Assembly (NCBI GenBank): GCA_021234155.1
Contig: JAJEKV010000063.1
Coordinates: 6,941,710-7,005,709, forward strand
Direction of reading: 5' to 3'
DNA length: 64,000 bases
DNA from: Isoetes taiwanensis
Lineage: Eukaryota; Streptophyta; Lycopodiopsida; Isoetales; Isoetaceae
Within the stretch, counting starts at the first letter, position 1. Each line of letters begins with the position of its first letter. The notes under the pieces were generated by a model. That model was not told the DNA's origin and ran no database searches. It saw nothing but the letters and a program-made list of their open reading frames with translations. Made by a program: the position numbers and the translations under genes. This document shows positions 1 through 12,144 of this stretch, in pieces.

Positions 1-322
1 TCAAAATCACCGACTTTGCAATGATCACATGTTTTGTCCTTCTTCAATGCACAACATTAAAGGCGTTTTCACCTTTCACTAGACAGTGGATATATTGTCT
101 CTGTAGGGCATATTCCAATTTTATCATGGTCCATTATTCCAGTGTAAATGTTGCATAATTTGGGAAAACCAGAATAAACTTACGATATCCGTACGGATGC
201 TAGGATCATACCTTCAGGAGGTCATGGACATGCGAGATCAGCTATGTCCTCGGGCACGCACTTGACATGTACATACACATTTATTTCATGATGATGTATA
301 CTTGTACAGTTTGACAGCATTC

Positions 323-469
323 TTATTACTGCCACGGTTTTTCCCTCGAAAACCCTTCGGGGTGGGGGTTTTTTAACCCGGACAGTAATAAGTTTGTTGT
401 GCTCCTTCTGGGTCCCATAGGCCGATTGGCCTCAGTGGACGATAAAAAAACTATTCTATTCTATTCTAA
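323..469 (+). mobile_element. Retroposon 3' end with TTCTA tail, copy 1
   Basis: The sequence holds a hairpin-forming core (GTTTTTCCCTCGAAAACCC), a GGGGTTTTTTAA block, a conserved stretch ending GGCCTCAGTGGACG, seven A's and a (CTATT)n tail. The same order recurs near 8122-8268, so this is a dispersed element ending in a short tandem tail. That is typical of some non-LTR retrotransposons or SINEs. The outer arms TTATTACTG (323-331) and CAGTAATAA (383-391) pair perfectly. No coding region is attached. The assignment to a non-LTR class is inference from the tail only. Confidence 0.6.
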
Positions 470-536
470 TAAGTCTACATCATGTATTTGAAAGATATTT
501 TCATGCTAATTACGTTGGTTGTGTTATGCAATGAAA

Positions 537-594
537 CATATTTGGTAGGTAGTTTTTCAACATAAATCATATTTGGTAGGTAGTTTTTCAACAT
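537..594. repeat. Tandem duplication, 31-bp period
   Basis: A 27-bp block beginning CATATTTGGTAGGTAG occurs twice, separated by AAAT. Simple local duplication in intergenic DNA. Confidence 0.85.
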
Positions 595-2093
595 CCTTCT
601 GACTAATACTTCTCTTCTTACCTGCAGTATTTATATTTCTGCCCACAGTCATAGAGCTAGTTATTGTTTGTATATTGTTGACAAAACAAGTCAGCAATAT
701 CTTTAAGTTTAGCTTTCTTCAGCGGATTCTTGAGCACAATATGCGGATTTAGTGGGAGCTCTGCTATTTTATGTCACCCTCTCCTATCCCAGCTAGGAGG
801 TGGTGTGGGATTTAGAGAAAGCTTAGTGAAATGAGGTCAGGAACAAGCAGGATATCTATTAGCCACTTGATACGGGAGGATTAAGTGGTGTTGCAGCTGG
901 TAAGAGCATTAAGGGAGACGAAAACCCAAGCAAGTGAGTGGATAAGTGCAAGAGATGTGGACCACCCATTTATTTGGGGAGGGCCTTAGAGGCATATGGG
1001 TTGGAGAAGACGGTGAGGGCTGTTGTGCCCTCCCTCTAGTATCCTGATGCATATGTGATTGCAGGTTCTAGTTAACGCGTGGAAGGAAGCTTTCTTTGTA
1101 CTTGCCTCATCTACTTGTATCTCCGGGGTGGAACATTAGGTGGTGTCGTCTTCAGTCTGTCACATGATATCTTGCTTCCAATGATTTTTATGGAGCTTTG
1201 CTATTTTCTGTTCGCGCATCTGGGTTCATAGTGTGGGATTGCTATATTTGATCCATTAAGGGATCTGAGCATGTGTGCTGACATGTGTAGGTTATCTGGC
1301 TATCACAGAGCCTTGAATAAATGTATTTATTACATATTATTAATAAATATAAAAATATCTTGCCCTCAAAAAAAAAAAAAAACAAGTCAGCATGGGTGTT
1401 GCGGGAAATGTGGTAGTCAGTGTTATTTAATGGAGTCAATGCCTGTGGGTTTCTTTATGGATTGTTTCGTAGTTGTTTTTATTTCTAGTACTATGGCCTT
1501 TCTTGTAGTTGTTTCTTTGAATAACAAGCATGTTGACAACTAGTATTGTCCTAGCCAACACAATTTTCTAAAGTTTACTCTTTTTCTCAAGAAATCCCTG
1601 TAGTTCTAGTGTCACTGGAAAAGCTTTCTCTTCTAATGCATTCCTTTTTTCCATCTCCGAAAGATAAGAATTGGACGAGTTTTATATTAAATGCACGAGG
1701 TGACATATGTTCTTAGTAGCATACTTCGCATTGATGTTACCCATGGATTTATCATATGTTGTGTAACTTGTATTTGTGAGCCCGTGCATGAGACAGTCTG
1801 TCATAAGAATTATGTAGTCGATGGCACTATGATATAGAAATAAGTATTAAATTCTTAAATGGGGCTAGCATGCTTTTAAAAGAAAATAGGGATACTGGTG
1901 GTTGGATGACCAATTTATTTTTTAACTTTTGGTATACGAAAATGGAACTTTCGAAAATCTTGGAAAGGGCATGTTTTTTTTTAAAATATCCCAGACATGA
2001 CGAGCTTAAAAAATATGTTGGAATCGAATAAAAGTTGTAAAACGTTATTTTGAAGATTAATTTTCAATATTGGTTAGGTTAAAGCACGTCAAT
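595..2093. other. Intergenic, no gene recognised
   Basis: AT-rich sequence with a 14-base A run near 1369 and only short open frames without recognisable domains. I see no splice-consistent gene here. Confidence 0.6.
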
Positions 2094-2415
2094 GGGTGAA
2101 AGCATGCTAGGGTGTACCATCTAAAGTACTTTTTAGGGAGTGCGAAACTACCCAGAAAAGTACCCAGCACTAGGTACTGGAAACCTCCATAAATGCCGCA
2201 ATAAAAAATAAGTTTGAGAGTTAATTCATTTATTTTAGTCTCTAATAGTATTGTTATCCTTTAATACTATAGATTCGCATGTTATTGACCTTCAATTCAA
2301 AAAATTTCAATTGATTTTAATGGAAAGAAAAAACAGAAAGTACCAGTTTTAAAAGTACCCAGTGTAGGTACTTCTGAGGGTTCCAAAAGTGGTACACCGT
2401 AGCATGCTTTTACCC
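2094..2415. mobile_element. MITE copy A, 322 bp, 4-bp TSD CAAT
   Basis: Terminal inverted repeats start GGGTGAAAGCATGCTAGG on the left and, read inward from the right, GGGTAAAAGCATGCTACGG. The target-site duplication CAAT is at 2090-2093 and 2416-2419. The interior is AT-rich and non-coding, with several subterminal GGTAC/GTACC motifs that could be transposase-binding sites. A second copy lies inverted at 24595-24915 (321 bp). The 4-bp TSD does not fit the usual plant MITE classes (TA, TTA/TAA, 8-10 bp), so the autonomous partner is unknown. Confidence 0.9.
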
Positions 2416-2419
2416 CAAT

Positions 2420-3268
2420 AGGTTTTTGTTTTCATACAAAATCATACAATGATTCCATTTGCAAGCAAACTCAACTATTTTGTCTTTCTCCATGGCTTGC
2501 AATTCCATCACGTTGCCACATAATTAGCATAAACGATGTAAAGGAACTTGGAGACTAATCTGCGTAGCTATAGAATTGTGCCATAACACTGTAATCGGAG
2601 ATGCATGGTTGTCTCGTGAAGATTAAATTGCATGCATGAAGTGTACTGGTCTTTATCGCAAACAACTTGAAGACATATGCAATGAAAAGGAAACGAACCT
2701 CTGACTTATGGCAGACTCCAAATCAGCATGGCACTTATAGAACTGGACATCAATTTAATGATGGATCTTATTTGCATGCTCTGTGGAATTCGTTTCTTCT
2801 AGTTTTACCGACTCCTGAGACTATTTCAGGGACAAAGACAATGGATGTTTACAAAAGTATAGCAAGACTTTACGCAAAAATGATTCTTACAAATTCCAAT
2901 TCTTCCCACTTTTATTCAATACTCATTGGTTTACAGAGATGCTTGCGGCCCACATTTCAGTTGTGGACCATCACTTACTATATCTATCTATAGGAGCTCA
3001 TGGATAAGTGGATTCCCATAAAGTATCTGCAGGGTGATGTCTCTTGTTCCTGTAGAAGCTATGCCATACTTTTTACACACAATATTATTCGGCACAAAAA
3101 CGTCCAAAAGTAATTGCGCATGCATCAATGGCTCCTCCAAAGGGCAACCCATTGATGCGTTAGCATCTTGTTTTAACTATATGAAAGAGAGCTACATGTA
3201 ACTTCATAATAGACCCACCTTGAACTTAAAATAAATGGCGTTGGCATGGCTCTTTAACCCAAACCCTA
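2420..3268. other. Intergenic, includes invertase 3' flank
   Basis: An open frame of about 108 codons (2667-2993, plus strand) has no recognisable domain and no codon pattern that supports it. The part next to 3268 is probably the invertase 3' UTR. I could not place its poly(A) signal. Confidence 0.5.
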
Positions 3269-6200
3269 CTAGTATAAAGAATTGAATGTTAGCTTTCCTA
3301 GTTGCCACACTGAAATATTTGTAGCCTTGATGGTTGATTTCCCATCATTGAATAAGAAAAGATTGGCCTTGTTCTTGACGGCAATGCTTGGATAAGCTCG
3401 AGACGTGATACATGCCTTGCCCCCTTGTGCAAATGTTTCCACAAGTGAATGGTCAACCTACATTCATCAACGATAGTTAATCTCAAATTAAGGAATTTGG
3501 ACTAATGCTTCCATAATACTTACAAGGACTCTCATACTAAGGCTCTTTCCTTTTGTAGCACTAACGAAACTTCCATATAAAGTCTTAGTGACATTTGCTG
3601 ACGTCAAGGACGATCTACCAAAAAATCATGTCATAAAAGCAATCAAAACTTCGTGTCATCTTCTAAGAAATTGAAAGAATAACACTAGTACTAGTAGTAT
3701 ACTATTCAATATAAAAGGAAAAAATAGTAGAGAACCATAAATACCTCCTTTGATCGGAACATACAACTGAATGCACACCATCTTTGAAATGAACAAGTCT
3801 AAAATAAACTGAAGTCCTTTCTTTCAAGTCATGAGAAGCAAGAACATGAAGTCCAAAGGATGCAAGAATCCCCTTATGAGTCGTTTGGTTGCATATTGAT
3901 TTAGCTTCATCTACATCAAACCGTAGACCACCAAATTTATGCTTAAGTTCTCCAATGTCAAAAGCTACTTCGACATCAATCTGTTGTGAGTGACACATAT
4001 TCGAGAGTTAGCAATTCATATAAAGTAATATAAGTAATCTCTTTAGAATTAAAAAAAAAAAAAAAAAGAAGATACCAAAATACATATAAGAGACAAGCAT
4101 TACCATAGGCCCGCTGCCCCCTTTAATTTCAATTGTCTTTCCAGGCGTTAGCAAAACATTGTTTTGCACGACGTTTTTTGTCCTTAGAGCTTCAACCTCT
4201 TCTATTGGCCATTGTTTAAGCATGTTCATATTCTCTTCATCCAACCAAATCGATCTCGGGATGCCCTATGGAAAGATAGTTAATAAACTTGTTAGGAGCA
4301 ATAAAATGAAAACAATCAAATATGTTGAGATAGGCATAGTTAACCTGCACAGAAGACCAACCCTTTGCAAGATCGTCCGCAGAAGTATCAGTTTCACTAA
4401 TCCAACCCCAAAGAATCCTTCGCCCTTTATTATCATCATAGTAGGTTTTGGAAGCATAAAACACACCATAATCATACCGCAATACAGTAATGGCGTCATT
4501 GGTCTCTACATGAGGTCTAAAAGTATCTGACTTTTCATTGTATGTGCCAACAACATAACAATCATACCTCGTATCATCAAGACTCACTTTTAAAACATGT
4601 TTAACAGAACCTCCATTGGCAGAGGTATTCAATCCAGAAGTGTGATTTATTGCCACAGGGTAAAAGTCGGGGCATTCCCACATGCCAGTCCCAGGACCAA
4701 AGTATAGTGGATTGGCAACAAGTTCCCAAGAAATAAAGTCAGAACTTTTATACAATAAAGCAATTCCAGTATGGCCTTGGTTATATTTTGCGCCTATTAG
4801 AATTCTCCAAACTCCATCACTACCAAGCCATCCTGTTGTAGGATCTCTAAAATCAGTGTTGTTAATTCCAACAGGAGCAACTGCAAATGGATTTTGAGGA
4901 TGTTTCTTCCACTTTCTAAGGAATGGGTCATTAGGGTTTTCAGGAATAGCCATGCTCTGCATTTGTACCTTCAACGTGTTAGATGCATTGCACCGTCCAC
5001 AATTGTAGCAGATCCTGACCACACTCCATAGATGTCGTACCATTGGTCAGGCACAAGTGCGAGTTCCAGATATGACCAATGTAGCATGTCCTTAGAAATC
5101 GCATGACTCCATGTGATATTCCCCCATACTGCAGAGTAGGGATTGTATTGGTAAAAGAGGTGGTAATAGCCCTTGTAAAACATGGGACCTGCATGCAAGC
5201 AGAATAGGTGACCATTATTTATTTATTTATTATATGAGAAAAAGATAGGCATAGATACGCACCGTTGGGATCTGGAGCATCCAAAAAGGGCAGAAACCAA
5301 AAGAGAAAAGACAACAAAAGAAATGTTAAAAATTGAGTTAGGATTGGAAAATAAGAAAGAAAAACAGAATGGACACGGCATATGGTGACGTCATGTGGCG
5401 AGAGATTCAAAGAAGGCAGCCAACAAATAAAGCAAGAATGTGATAGGGAGGATATTATGTTAGCAGGAAGCATAGACCCAAAACTAGTCAACAAAAACAC
5501 ACATTTTGAGAGCATCTAATTTTGACATAGATGGATAGAATAGCCAGTTGCAAAAATAAAGTTACAAAATGGTAACTCTAAGTATCCAAACATAAAGCGT
5601 ACAATGCACGTACTAACAAAAAAGGTCACAATTTTATGGGCTAAGATCATCCAATTAGCAGCAGTAAAAGGCACGCATAGATTAACCAGAAAAAGGTCAA
5701 AATGTAGATCAAAAGCTGGGCTCCGATTAATCCCAAGACTCCTGGATCACAAAAGAAACCGGTTTTGAGCTAAGATCAATAATAGTTTAGCCCCTGAATC
5801 AAATCTAAAATGGATTTATGACCCCTTAATGGCTCTGGTCCTAATATAGCAAACTGAACTTGATCAGGAGAGGCTAAGTTAAGAGCAGACGCTTTTGACT
5901 CTTAATTTGAATTGAAAGGAAGAACAGAAAACTAGTTGGAACTTGGGATCTTTACTAAAAGCCAGAAACGGAATCGAATCATCACAGAAAATAATGTGCA
6001 GGCCTTGATTCTGGGTCAAATTCAGCAAGAATATCGAGGATGAAAAAGCACAGATGAGATTTCTATAAAACAAATTAGAAAGAATTTAGTATGAGAGAAA
6101 TACATAAAAAGTAAGAGGATTTCGTATTTGGGCTCTACACTTTCAGATCTGTTGTAGACTCAAATTCCTGCCTAACTCATCAGAATCTACAGCATTAGAT

Positions 6201-6650
6201 CGACAGAATCTACATCATTAGATCGATTCCATGATTGTCATGATAGTATTTGGTACAGACCCAGAAAGACAGTGCATCTAGATTCCATAATAATATTTCG
6301 TACTAACAAAAAAAAAGTGCAAATTCATTAGATCTACACACCACGAGCAGTAATAACTTGGAATTTAACCAAGAACAAAATCTAATACCTCTATCCAGCC
6401 ATTCATGATTGAGAATGATTGAATTACAGATTAGATTTGGTGCAAAAAGCAAGTTGAATGATAACAGATATTGCTCACCATTCATCCAATTTTTGATAGG
6501 TTGGAAGTGATATCCGGTTCTATGATAGACACCATTGCTGGCCGAGGCCACGGGTGAACCGGGCTGATTTCGGAGATGTCTTGTGGGGATAGCATTGCAA
6601 GTAGAACAGAGGAGAAGCAACACTACCAAAACTACACCCTTGAAATGCAT
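3269..6650 (-). CDS. Acid invertase (beta-fructofuranosidase, GH32), cell-wall type, frame broken in exon 3
   Basis: Seven exons are supported by GT-AG signals and phase: 6479-6650, 5263-5271, 4345-5188, 4104-4265, 3745-3980, 3524-3614, 3269-3457. Exon 1 starts with a hydrophobic signal peptide ([20 protein letters not shown]) and ends at WMN. The 9-nt mini-exon supplies the DPN of WMNDPNG, which holds the nucleophile Asp. Exon 3 carries FRDP and WECPDFYPV, which holds the acid/base Glu. Pro in WECPD is the cell-wall-type signature, whereas vacuolar enzymes have Val. The product would split apoplastic sucrose. Exon 3 is 844 nt but 3n+2 is needed. After DGAMHL the frame shifts near 4970-4985, and the conserved YTG motif with about five residues is missing, so the upstream frame stops at TGA. 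All other exons join in frame and end at TAG. It is either a recent pseudogene, a mutant allele or an assembly deletion. Confidence 0.9.
5263..5271 (-). other. Invertase 9-nt mini-exon encoding DPN
   Basis: On the minus strand the nine bases ATCCCAACG sit between AG (5273-5272) and GT (5262-5261). Exon 1 ends in phase 1 with G and exon 3 begins GT. The join therefore reads GAT CCC AAC GGT, which is DPNG. This is one of the smallest exons known in plants and a hallmark of plant acid invertase genes. Confidence 0.93.
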
Positions 6651-6669
6651 CCTCTCTCACTTCTTGGGG

Positions 6670-6722
6670 GCTTGTGGTTCAAGAGATACATAGATAGATA
6701 GATAGATAAATATATATAGAGA
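6670..6722 (-). promoter_or_regulatory. Invertase core promoter with TATA and GATA microsatellite
   Basis: Upstream of the invertase ATG (6650) the minus strand has CTATATATATTTATC, a good TATA element about 60 bp from the start codon. It is followed by a short (CTAT)n/(GATA)n repeat. The position fits a short 5' UTR. Promoter activity is inferred. Confidence 0.55.
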
Positions 6723-8121
6723 GATTTATAATTACCGTTTGGCCCTTAGTCCACCAAAAATACTTACTATAGTCCATTCATTATTCATTGCGATAGGGAT
6801 GATACTTTTCTACATTGACATGGACGGTCTATCCATTGCTTATAAACACAGTAAAGACTTGCAAGGTTTGCTTGTCATCTTGAAACTTCTAAGAAGTACA
6901 CCTAGGGCCATAAATCTCAAGAAGGTGGCATGTCTCCAAAGTCTGGTGGTGTATCGACCTCATGTTTTCCCTTCTAAATAGTAATATATTTACTATAGCT
7001 CTTTCCCAGCAACTTGTGCTGCCATTTAAACTTTCAACCTCCACATGATGCTCATTTATTTCATCATATTTTCAAAGGTGTTGAAATTTATTTACTTCAA
7101 AATGGCACGTGCTTTATTTCTATAATATTCTGCTATGCAACTACAATGTATCTATTCAAGAATTTTTGAATCAGGCACGCAATTCAATTGAACACCATAC
7201 AAGTAAGTTTATGACCTCACAACTAGACATGAACTAACAATTACCTAGCTAAAATGCAAAGCAATAGGTACAAATCATCCTTCTTGTTAAATAAGTTGAT
7301 CCCCAGCTAATTATAGCAAGTACACAATAAATCAAGTGCTAAGTTCGTGATAAAGCATTTAACTTGGAAGTAGGTTATGACCTAGACTCTCATTTGATCC
7401 ATTGTTTACATTACAACTCTAGTTGTAGGCTTCAAACAACATTTTAAAATGATCAAACCAGAGATGACGTGAAAATGGTGGGAATATCCATTATGTCATA
7501 TTGTGGCCGTCAGATTTCAGGATTTAAAATATATGGCCGAATTGTAGCTATCAAATCTCGGGGCACAAAAGTACTTAAAGGGTCCTATAAACCTCTAGAA
7601 TCCTCCCCCTTAGAATATTTGTAAAACTCCTCCGATCCTCCCAAGGGCCAACTTGACAAACAATATACATACGAGAGTACCATTGCTAATAAATGGTGAA
7701 TCTTTTCTAATATTTGTTATGGATTTTATTTTTCTTTTTCAACGTTTACAATGTCCCATAGGGCTTTCCACGTTTTTGTTGCCCATCATTCCCATAGGGC
7801 TTTCCACGTTTTTGTTGCCCATCATTGTATATTCATACAGGAGCCATGAGCCCCACCATATGACTTTCCCATATCATTTGTCACTTTACTACTCGGAAAG
7901 ACGTCTTACCTGCCTGACCCTTTGTTTAATAAGATTGTGACAGCTGTCAGTATTTCTAAAGCATACAAGCTCAAGGGCCTTTCCCTTACATGGAAATTGC
8001 AGCCTTGGGTGGGTTATCAAAATGTCTTGCGGTGGGGATAAGTCCTTCGCACACTTTCCTCCTTCCCCTTTTATTCCTTTTTTTTTTCTTTTTTGCATTG
8101 CGTCTATATAACTTATTTATT
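6723..8121. other. Intergenic, no gene recognised
   Basis: AT-rich upstream flank of the invertase. It contains only short unconvincing open frames (for example 6739-6981) and the tandem duplication listed separately at 7755-7826. Confidence 0.55.
7755..7826. repeat. 36-bp tandem duplication
   Basis: Two identical 36-bp units begin CCCATAGGGCTTTCCACG at 7755 and 7791. Perfect identity implies a recent event. Confidence 0.9.
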
Positions 8122-8268
8122 GAAAGGTTTTCAAGGTTTTTCCCTTGAAAACCTTTCGAGGCAGGGGTTTTTTAATCCTAGTAGTAATGGTTGTACTAGC
8201 CCATTGTATGGGTCCCATGACCTATTGGTCTCCGTGGACGTTAAAAAAACTATTCTATTCTATTCTAT
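8122..8268 (+). mobile_element. Retroposon 3' end with TTCTA tail, copy 2
   Basis: It has the same order as the copy at 323-469: CCTTGAAAACC core, GGGGTTTTTTAATCC, GGTCTCCGTGGACGTT, an A7 run and (CTATT)n. Here the hairpin is longer. Arm GAAAGGTTTTCAAGG (8122-8136) is perfectly complementary to 8143-8157 across a 6-nt loop. No ORF is attached. Confidence 0.65.
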
Positions 8269-8299
8269 TCATACAATAAATTTATTACGACGGCCAAGG

Positions 8300-8415
8300 C
8301 CACCATTCGTTTTCAACATCTCGTGTGTGAGGAAGTGAATACTACTCGAATTTTCGTCCACCATTCGTTTTCAACATTTCGTGTGTGAGGAAGTGAGGAC
8401 TACTCGAATTTTTGT
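8300..8415. repeat. 58-bp tandem duplication
   Basis: Two near-identical units begin CCACCATTCGTTTTCAACAT at 8300 and 8358 and end in ACTCGAATTTT. Confidence 0.85.
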
Positions 8416-9155
8416 CTGATTCTTTAGATTCACTAGTTTTGCATGCTTTATGAACATGTTCTTTTTTCTTTAAGCATTACACTTTCAGAAACTAGGTGTT
8501 CTTTTTGTGCAGAGATTACAAAAAATATATATCTATATATAGTACTAAAACCAAAATAAGATGATAGTTTGTGCGCGATCTTACCTGTTAATTTTGTTGC
8601 GTTCCACAACTTCCATTCTGCGTCGTTTAATAGTTGGTTATTATTTCACTCTTTGTGGCTACACGAATTCATACTAGAGACAACCTTGAATTTTGCCTTT
8701 TCTGACTACACGAATTTATGGGAGAAACAAACGTGATTGAATAATCTTTAGCCGGTTTTTGCCGGTTTGGCCTCTTTCGTAGTGGGAATTGCCAGAACGG
8801 GCCTTGGATTCATGAACTTTTTGGCATATTTTTCTACCGTAAGTTTCTTTCCCCCCTTTTGTTTCTTTCAAGAAGCTCATGCCTGAGTACTGCAAACGGG
8901 GATGTTGAAAGTTTACTAATATACCTCGATTTATCTTCACAGTATGGGTCATGGATGGTGATCTTTTTGAAAAGATTCGGCATGGTGGGACCTCTTGGGT
9001 GCAGATCCGGCGGATTTTGCAGGTTCTTTGGCAGACTCGGCTTCTCAATGATGTTTTGGCTTTCTTTTTTTAAATCTTGCATTGTTGAAGTCGATATAAA
9101 TTTAGGGCATACAAATTTAGTGGTTGTACTATGAGGGAGTGTACAAATTTTGGGC
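8416..9155. other. Intergenic, no gene recognised
   Basis: AT-rich sequence with short open frames on both strands near 8716-9134 that mirror each other. I see no domain and no splice pattern. Confidence 0.5.
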
Positions 9156-10202
9156 CATCCAATGAAGATCCTATAAAGATTCTCTTAGATTCTTCAAGGC
9201 TTAGACAGAAATTCCCAAGATTCTCGAAGATTCCACAAAGATTCCCTTAAATTCCTCTACATTATCTTGAGATTCTCATAGATTCTTTAAGATTCTCTTG
9301 AGTTTCCCCAAGATTCTCAAAGAGTAACCCAAATTTCCTCTAGATTCTCCAAGATTCTATGTAGATTCTCCTAAATTCCCATAGATTCTATGAAGATTCC
9401 CTTGCAAAACACATCCAATGTGCTGCAACTATTCTTCTAGATTCTTAATATTCTACAAAGATTCCTCTAGATTCTCTAAGATTATATATAAATTTTATGT
9501 AGATTCCCCTAGATTCCTTTAGATATTATGTATATTCCCCTAGATTCCATTAGATCTAAGTACATTCCCCTAGATTCTCCAAGATTCCATTAAAGATCAC
9601 GTAAATTCTCAAAGACTTTACGAAGATGCGCTTAGATTCTGCTAGATTTTCTAAGATTCTCTTAAGATTCCCATAGATACCCTAATTCTGTTGAGATTCC
9701 TCTAGATTCCCCAAGTTTCTATCTCCCACATCCCTTAGATTCTATGAAGGTCCTCTTAGATTCTTCAAGATTTTATGAAGATCCCTCTAGATTCTCAAAG
9801 GTTTTATAAAGATTCGCTTAGATTCTTAAAGATTCTCTTGTGATTCCCATAGATTCCTCAAGATTCTACAGAGATTCTTTTACATTCTTTAAGATGCTAT
9901 GAAGATTCCCCTAGATTCTCTTAAATTCCCATAGATTCCATAAAATACCAAGATTCCAAGAAGATTCTTAGTATTCGATCATATTCGCTTCAACTACGAT
10001 GAAACGATATCAAAGCACTACTCATTGGAAAGCTCTCTATGAGAAGAATCCAATGGCATAGGCCCCACCTTCATCCGACCCCTTTACTGCAAGTTACGGG
10101 CCTTTGAAGATAATTACAAAAAAGAAGTTTCCTCGAAATTCCTTTCATAAATGTTGCTGCCACCTCATTACTTTTTTATTAAATGAGGATGCCACCTCAC
10201 CT
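9156..10202. repeat. AGATTC-rich block, copy 1 of a 1047-bp tandem duplication
   Basis: About 830 bp consists of degenerate units built on AGATTC followed by four to eight variable bases (TAGATTCTCCAAGATTCT and similar). A non-repetitive tail ends GATGCCACCTCA. The unit starts CATCCAATGAAGAT at 9156 and starts again at 10203, so the whole block is tandemly duplicated. Confidence 0.85.
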
Positions 10203-11790
10203 CATCCAATGAAGATTCTATAAAGATTCTCTTAGATTCTTCAAGGCTTAGACAAAAATTCCCAAGATTCTCGAAGATTCCACGAAGATTCCCTTAGATT
10301 CCTCTATATTCTCTTGAGATTCTCATAGATTCTTTAAGATTCTCTTGAGTTTCCCCTAGATTCTCAAAGAGTAACCAAATTTCCTCTAGATTCTCCAAGA
10401 TTCTATGTAGATTCCCCTGCAAAACACATCCAATGTGAAAGATTCCCCAAGATTCCACAACTATTCTTCTAGATTCTTAATATTCTACAAAGATTCCTCT
10501 AGATTCTCTAAGATTATATATGGCGTTTTCCTTCGTTTCAACGAATAGAAGGAAAACAAAGTTCTAGAACTACGGAGTTAGTTAGCAGTTTAGTTATTTT
10601 TTGTCTTTTCCTTCCCTCTCCCTATTTAGTTCTTTCTCGTCCATCTTTTCCCCATCAGCTTTCGTGCATCTTCCTTTCTCTTCTTGGTGTGGCTACCTCG
10701 ACTGCATGAAGAGGCCAATCGAGTTCAAGACCTGTGTTTATTTAGTAGCTTTGATTTTCAGAAGCAGAACCGCTTTACCTGTATGTGTCGGGTTTTATTG
10801 TGATCCCTATCTTAACTAAAGCCCTGTTCTGGAGCCGAATCAGATCTGTAGCATGGAGTAGAGTGCCAAACTGTAGCCAAGATTGCAGCCGGCTGAAGCC
10901 GTGATAGCATGGCGGAGGATGAACAGTAGCCGGATCTTCCCCTGGTTCTTCTCCCTGAAGTCGGATTTTAGCTAGGTAACCGCCATCGTAACACACAGCC
11001 AAAAGTTTTACCTATTTTCTGTTTTGATCCGTTTGCATAATTGCCTTTAGCTTTCCTTATTTTAGCACCAGGATAAGAATGCATGCTTCAATAGGGCATA
11101 GGCCTATCGACCTAGGTAGTGTTTCTTCCATAATTGTATTATACAGTAATGAGTTCATTTTCTGCTGGGTTATTTGCAACATTGATTTGTTTAGGTCCTG
11201 TTGAACGGGCAAGGCCATTATAGTTTTGTGTCGTTGGTATATTGCTAGCAATACGCGGTTATTAACTCAAATGCTCTATATAAGGTTCTTAATATCCAGA
11301 TAATGAAGTTAATCCCTATCTTGACCTTAACCTCAACCATAAATCCCTTCCCTTCCGTTTCAAACACATCTTTGTTTTTTCCTTGTTCTGTTACTTGCCT
11401 TCAGTTTTTGGGTTTAGGAGTGACCCTAAGATAGGTCTTTTTACGGTATTCAACATACAATTTTTTTGCATTTCTTAACTGGTTCTTTGCTTCTCTCTGC
11501 CTCTTTTTCAGCATCCTTGTCTATATCTACACGTAGTAGTTCTAGAAATGGCGTTTTCCTTCGTTTCAACGAACGAATAGAAGGAAAACAAAGTTCTAGA
11601 ACTACGGAGTTAGTTAGCAGTTTAGTTATTTTTTGTCTTTTCCTTCCCCCTCCCTATTTAGTTCTTTCTCGTCCATCTTTTCCCCATCAGCTTTCGTGCA
11701 TCTTCCTTTCTCTTCTTGGTGTTGGTCCCCACCCCCCCACCCTTGTCTTTCCATTTGTGAACTTTATTTGCGTAGCCAACTTTGTCGGAG

Positions 11791-11925
11791 GTCTTGTGCC
11801 TAGTGGAGGTTTTCATAACTGGTTGAGGCCCTCGTGACTGGTTGGAGGACTCTGTGTCTAGTAGAGGCCCTCGTGCCTGGATGGAGGCCCTCGTGCCTGG
11901 TTGGAGGCCCTCGTGCCTGGATGAG
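11791..11925. repeat. 24-bp minisatellite (GGAGGCCCTCGTGCCTGGTT)
   Basis: About five imperfect 24-bp units of the form TGGTTGGAGGCCCTCGTGCC lie inside the second unit of the composite insertion. Confidence 0.75.
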
Positions 11926-12144
11926 CCCTAGTGGCTTTTGGTTACTTTTTTGTGTGTGCAAGTGAGCAGTAAGGAGCGTACTTTTGGCATTTCACACAGA
12001 GATATATGGGATTCCATGCACAAAATGAAGATCGATATATTCGAATATGAGTTCATATGGTGCAATTTCTTTGTTGTATTGTAATTACACCCAACAAGGC
12101 TCGTCAGCATGAGGGTATAGATGCTGTTTATATGGTGGCATACA

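Noticed and set aside
2667-2993. 108-codon open frame
   Set aside because: No domain, no homologous pattern, and no promoter or splice context.
3458-3523. 14-nt insertion that seemed to break the invertase before VDHSLVETF
   Set aside because: It is the 3' end of a 66-bp GT-AG intron; exons 6 and 7 join in phase 0.
6739-6981. 80-codon open frame next to the invertase promoter
   Set aside because: Hydrophobic but featureless; composition is that of surrounding AT-rich DNA.
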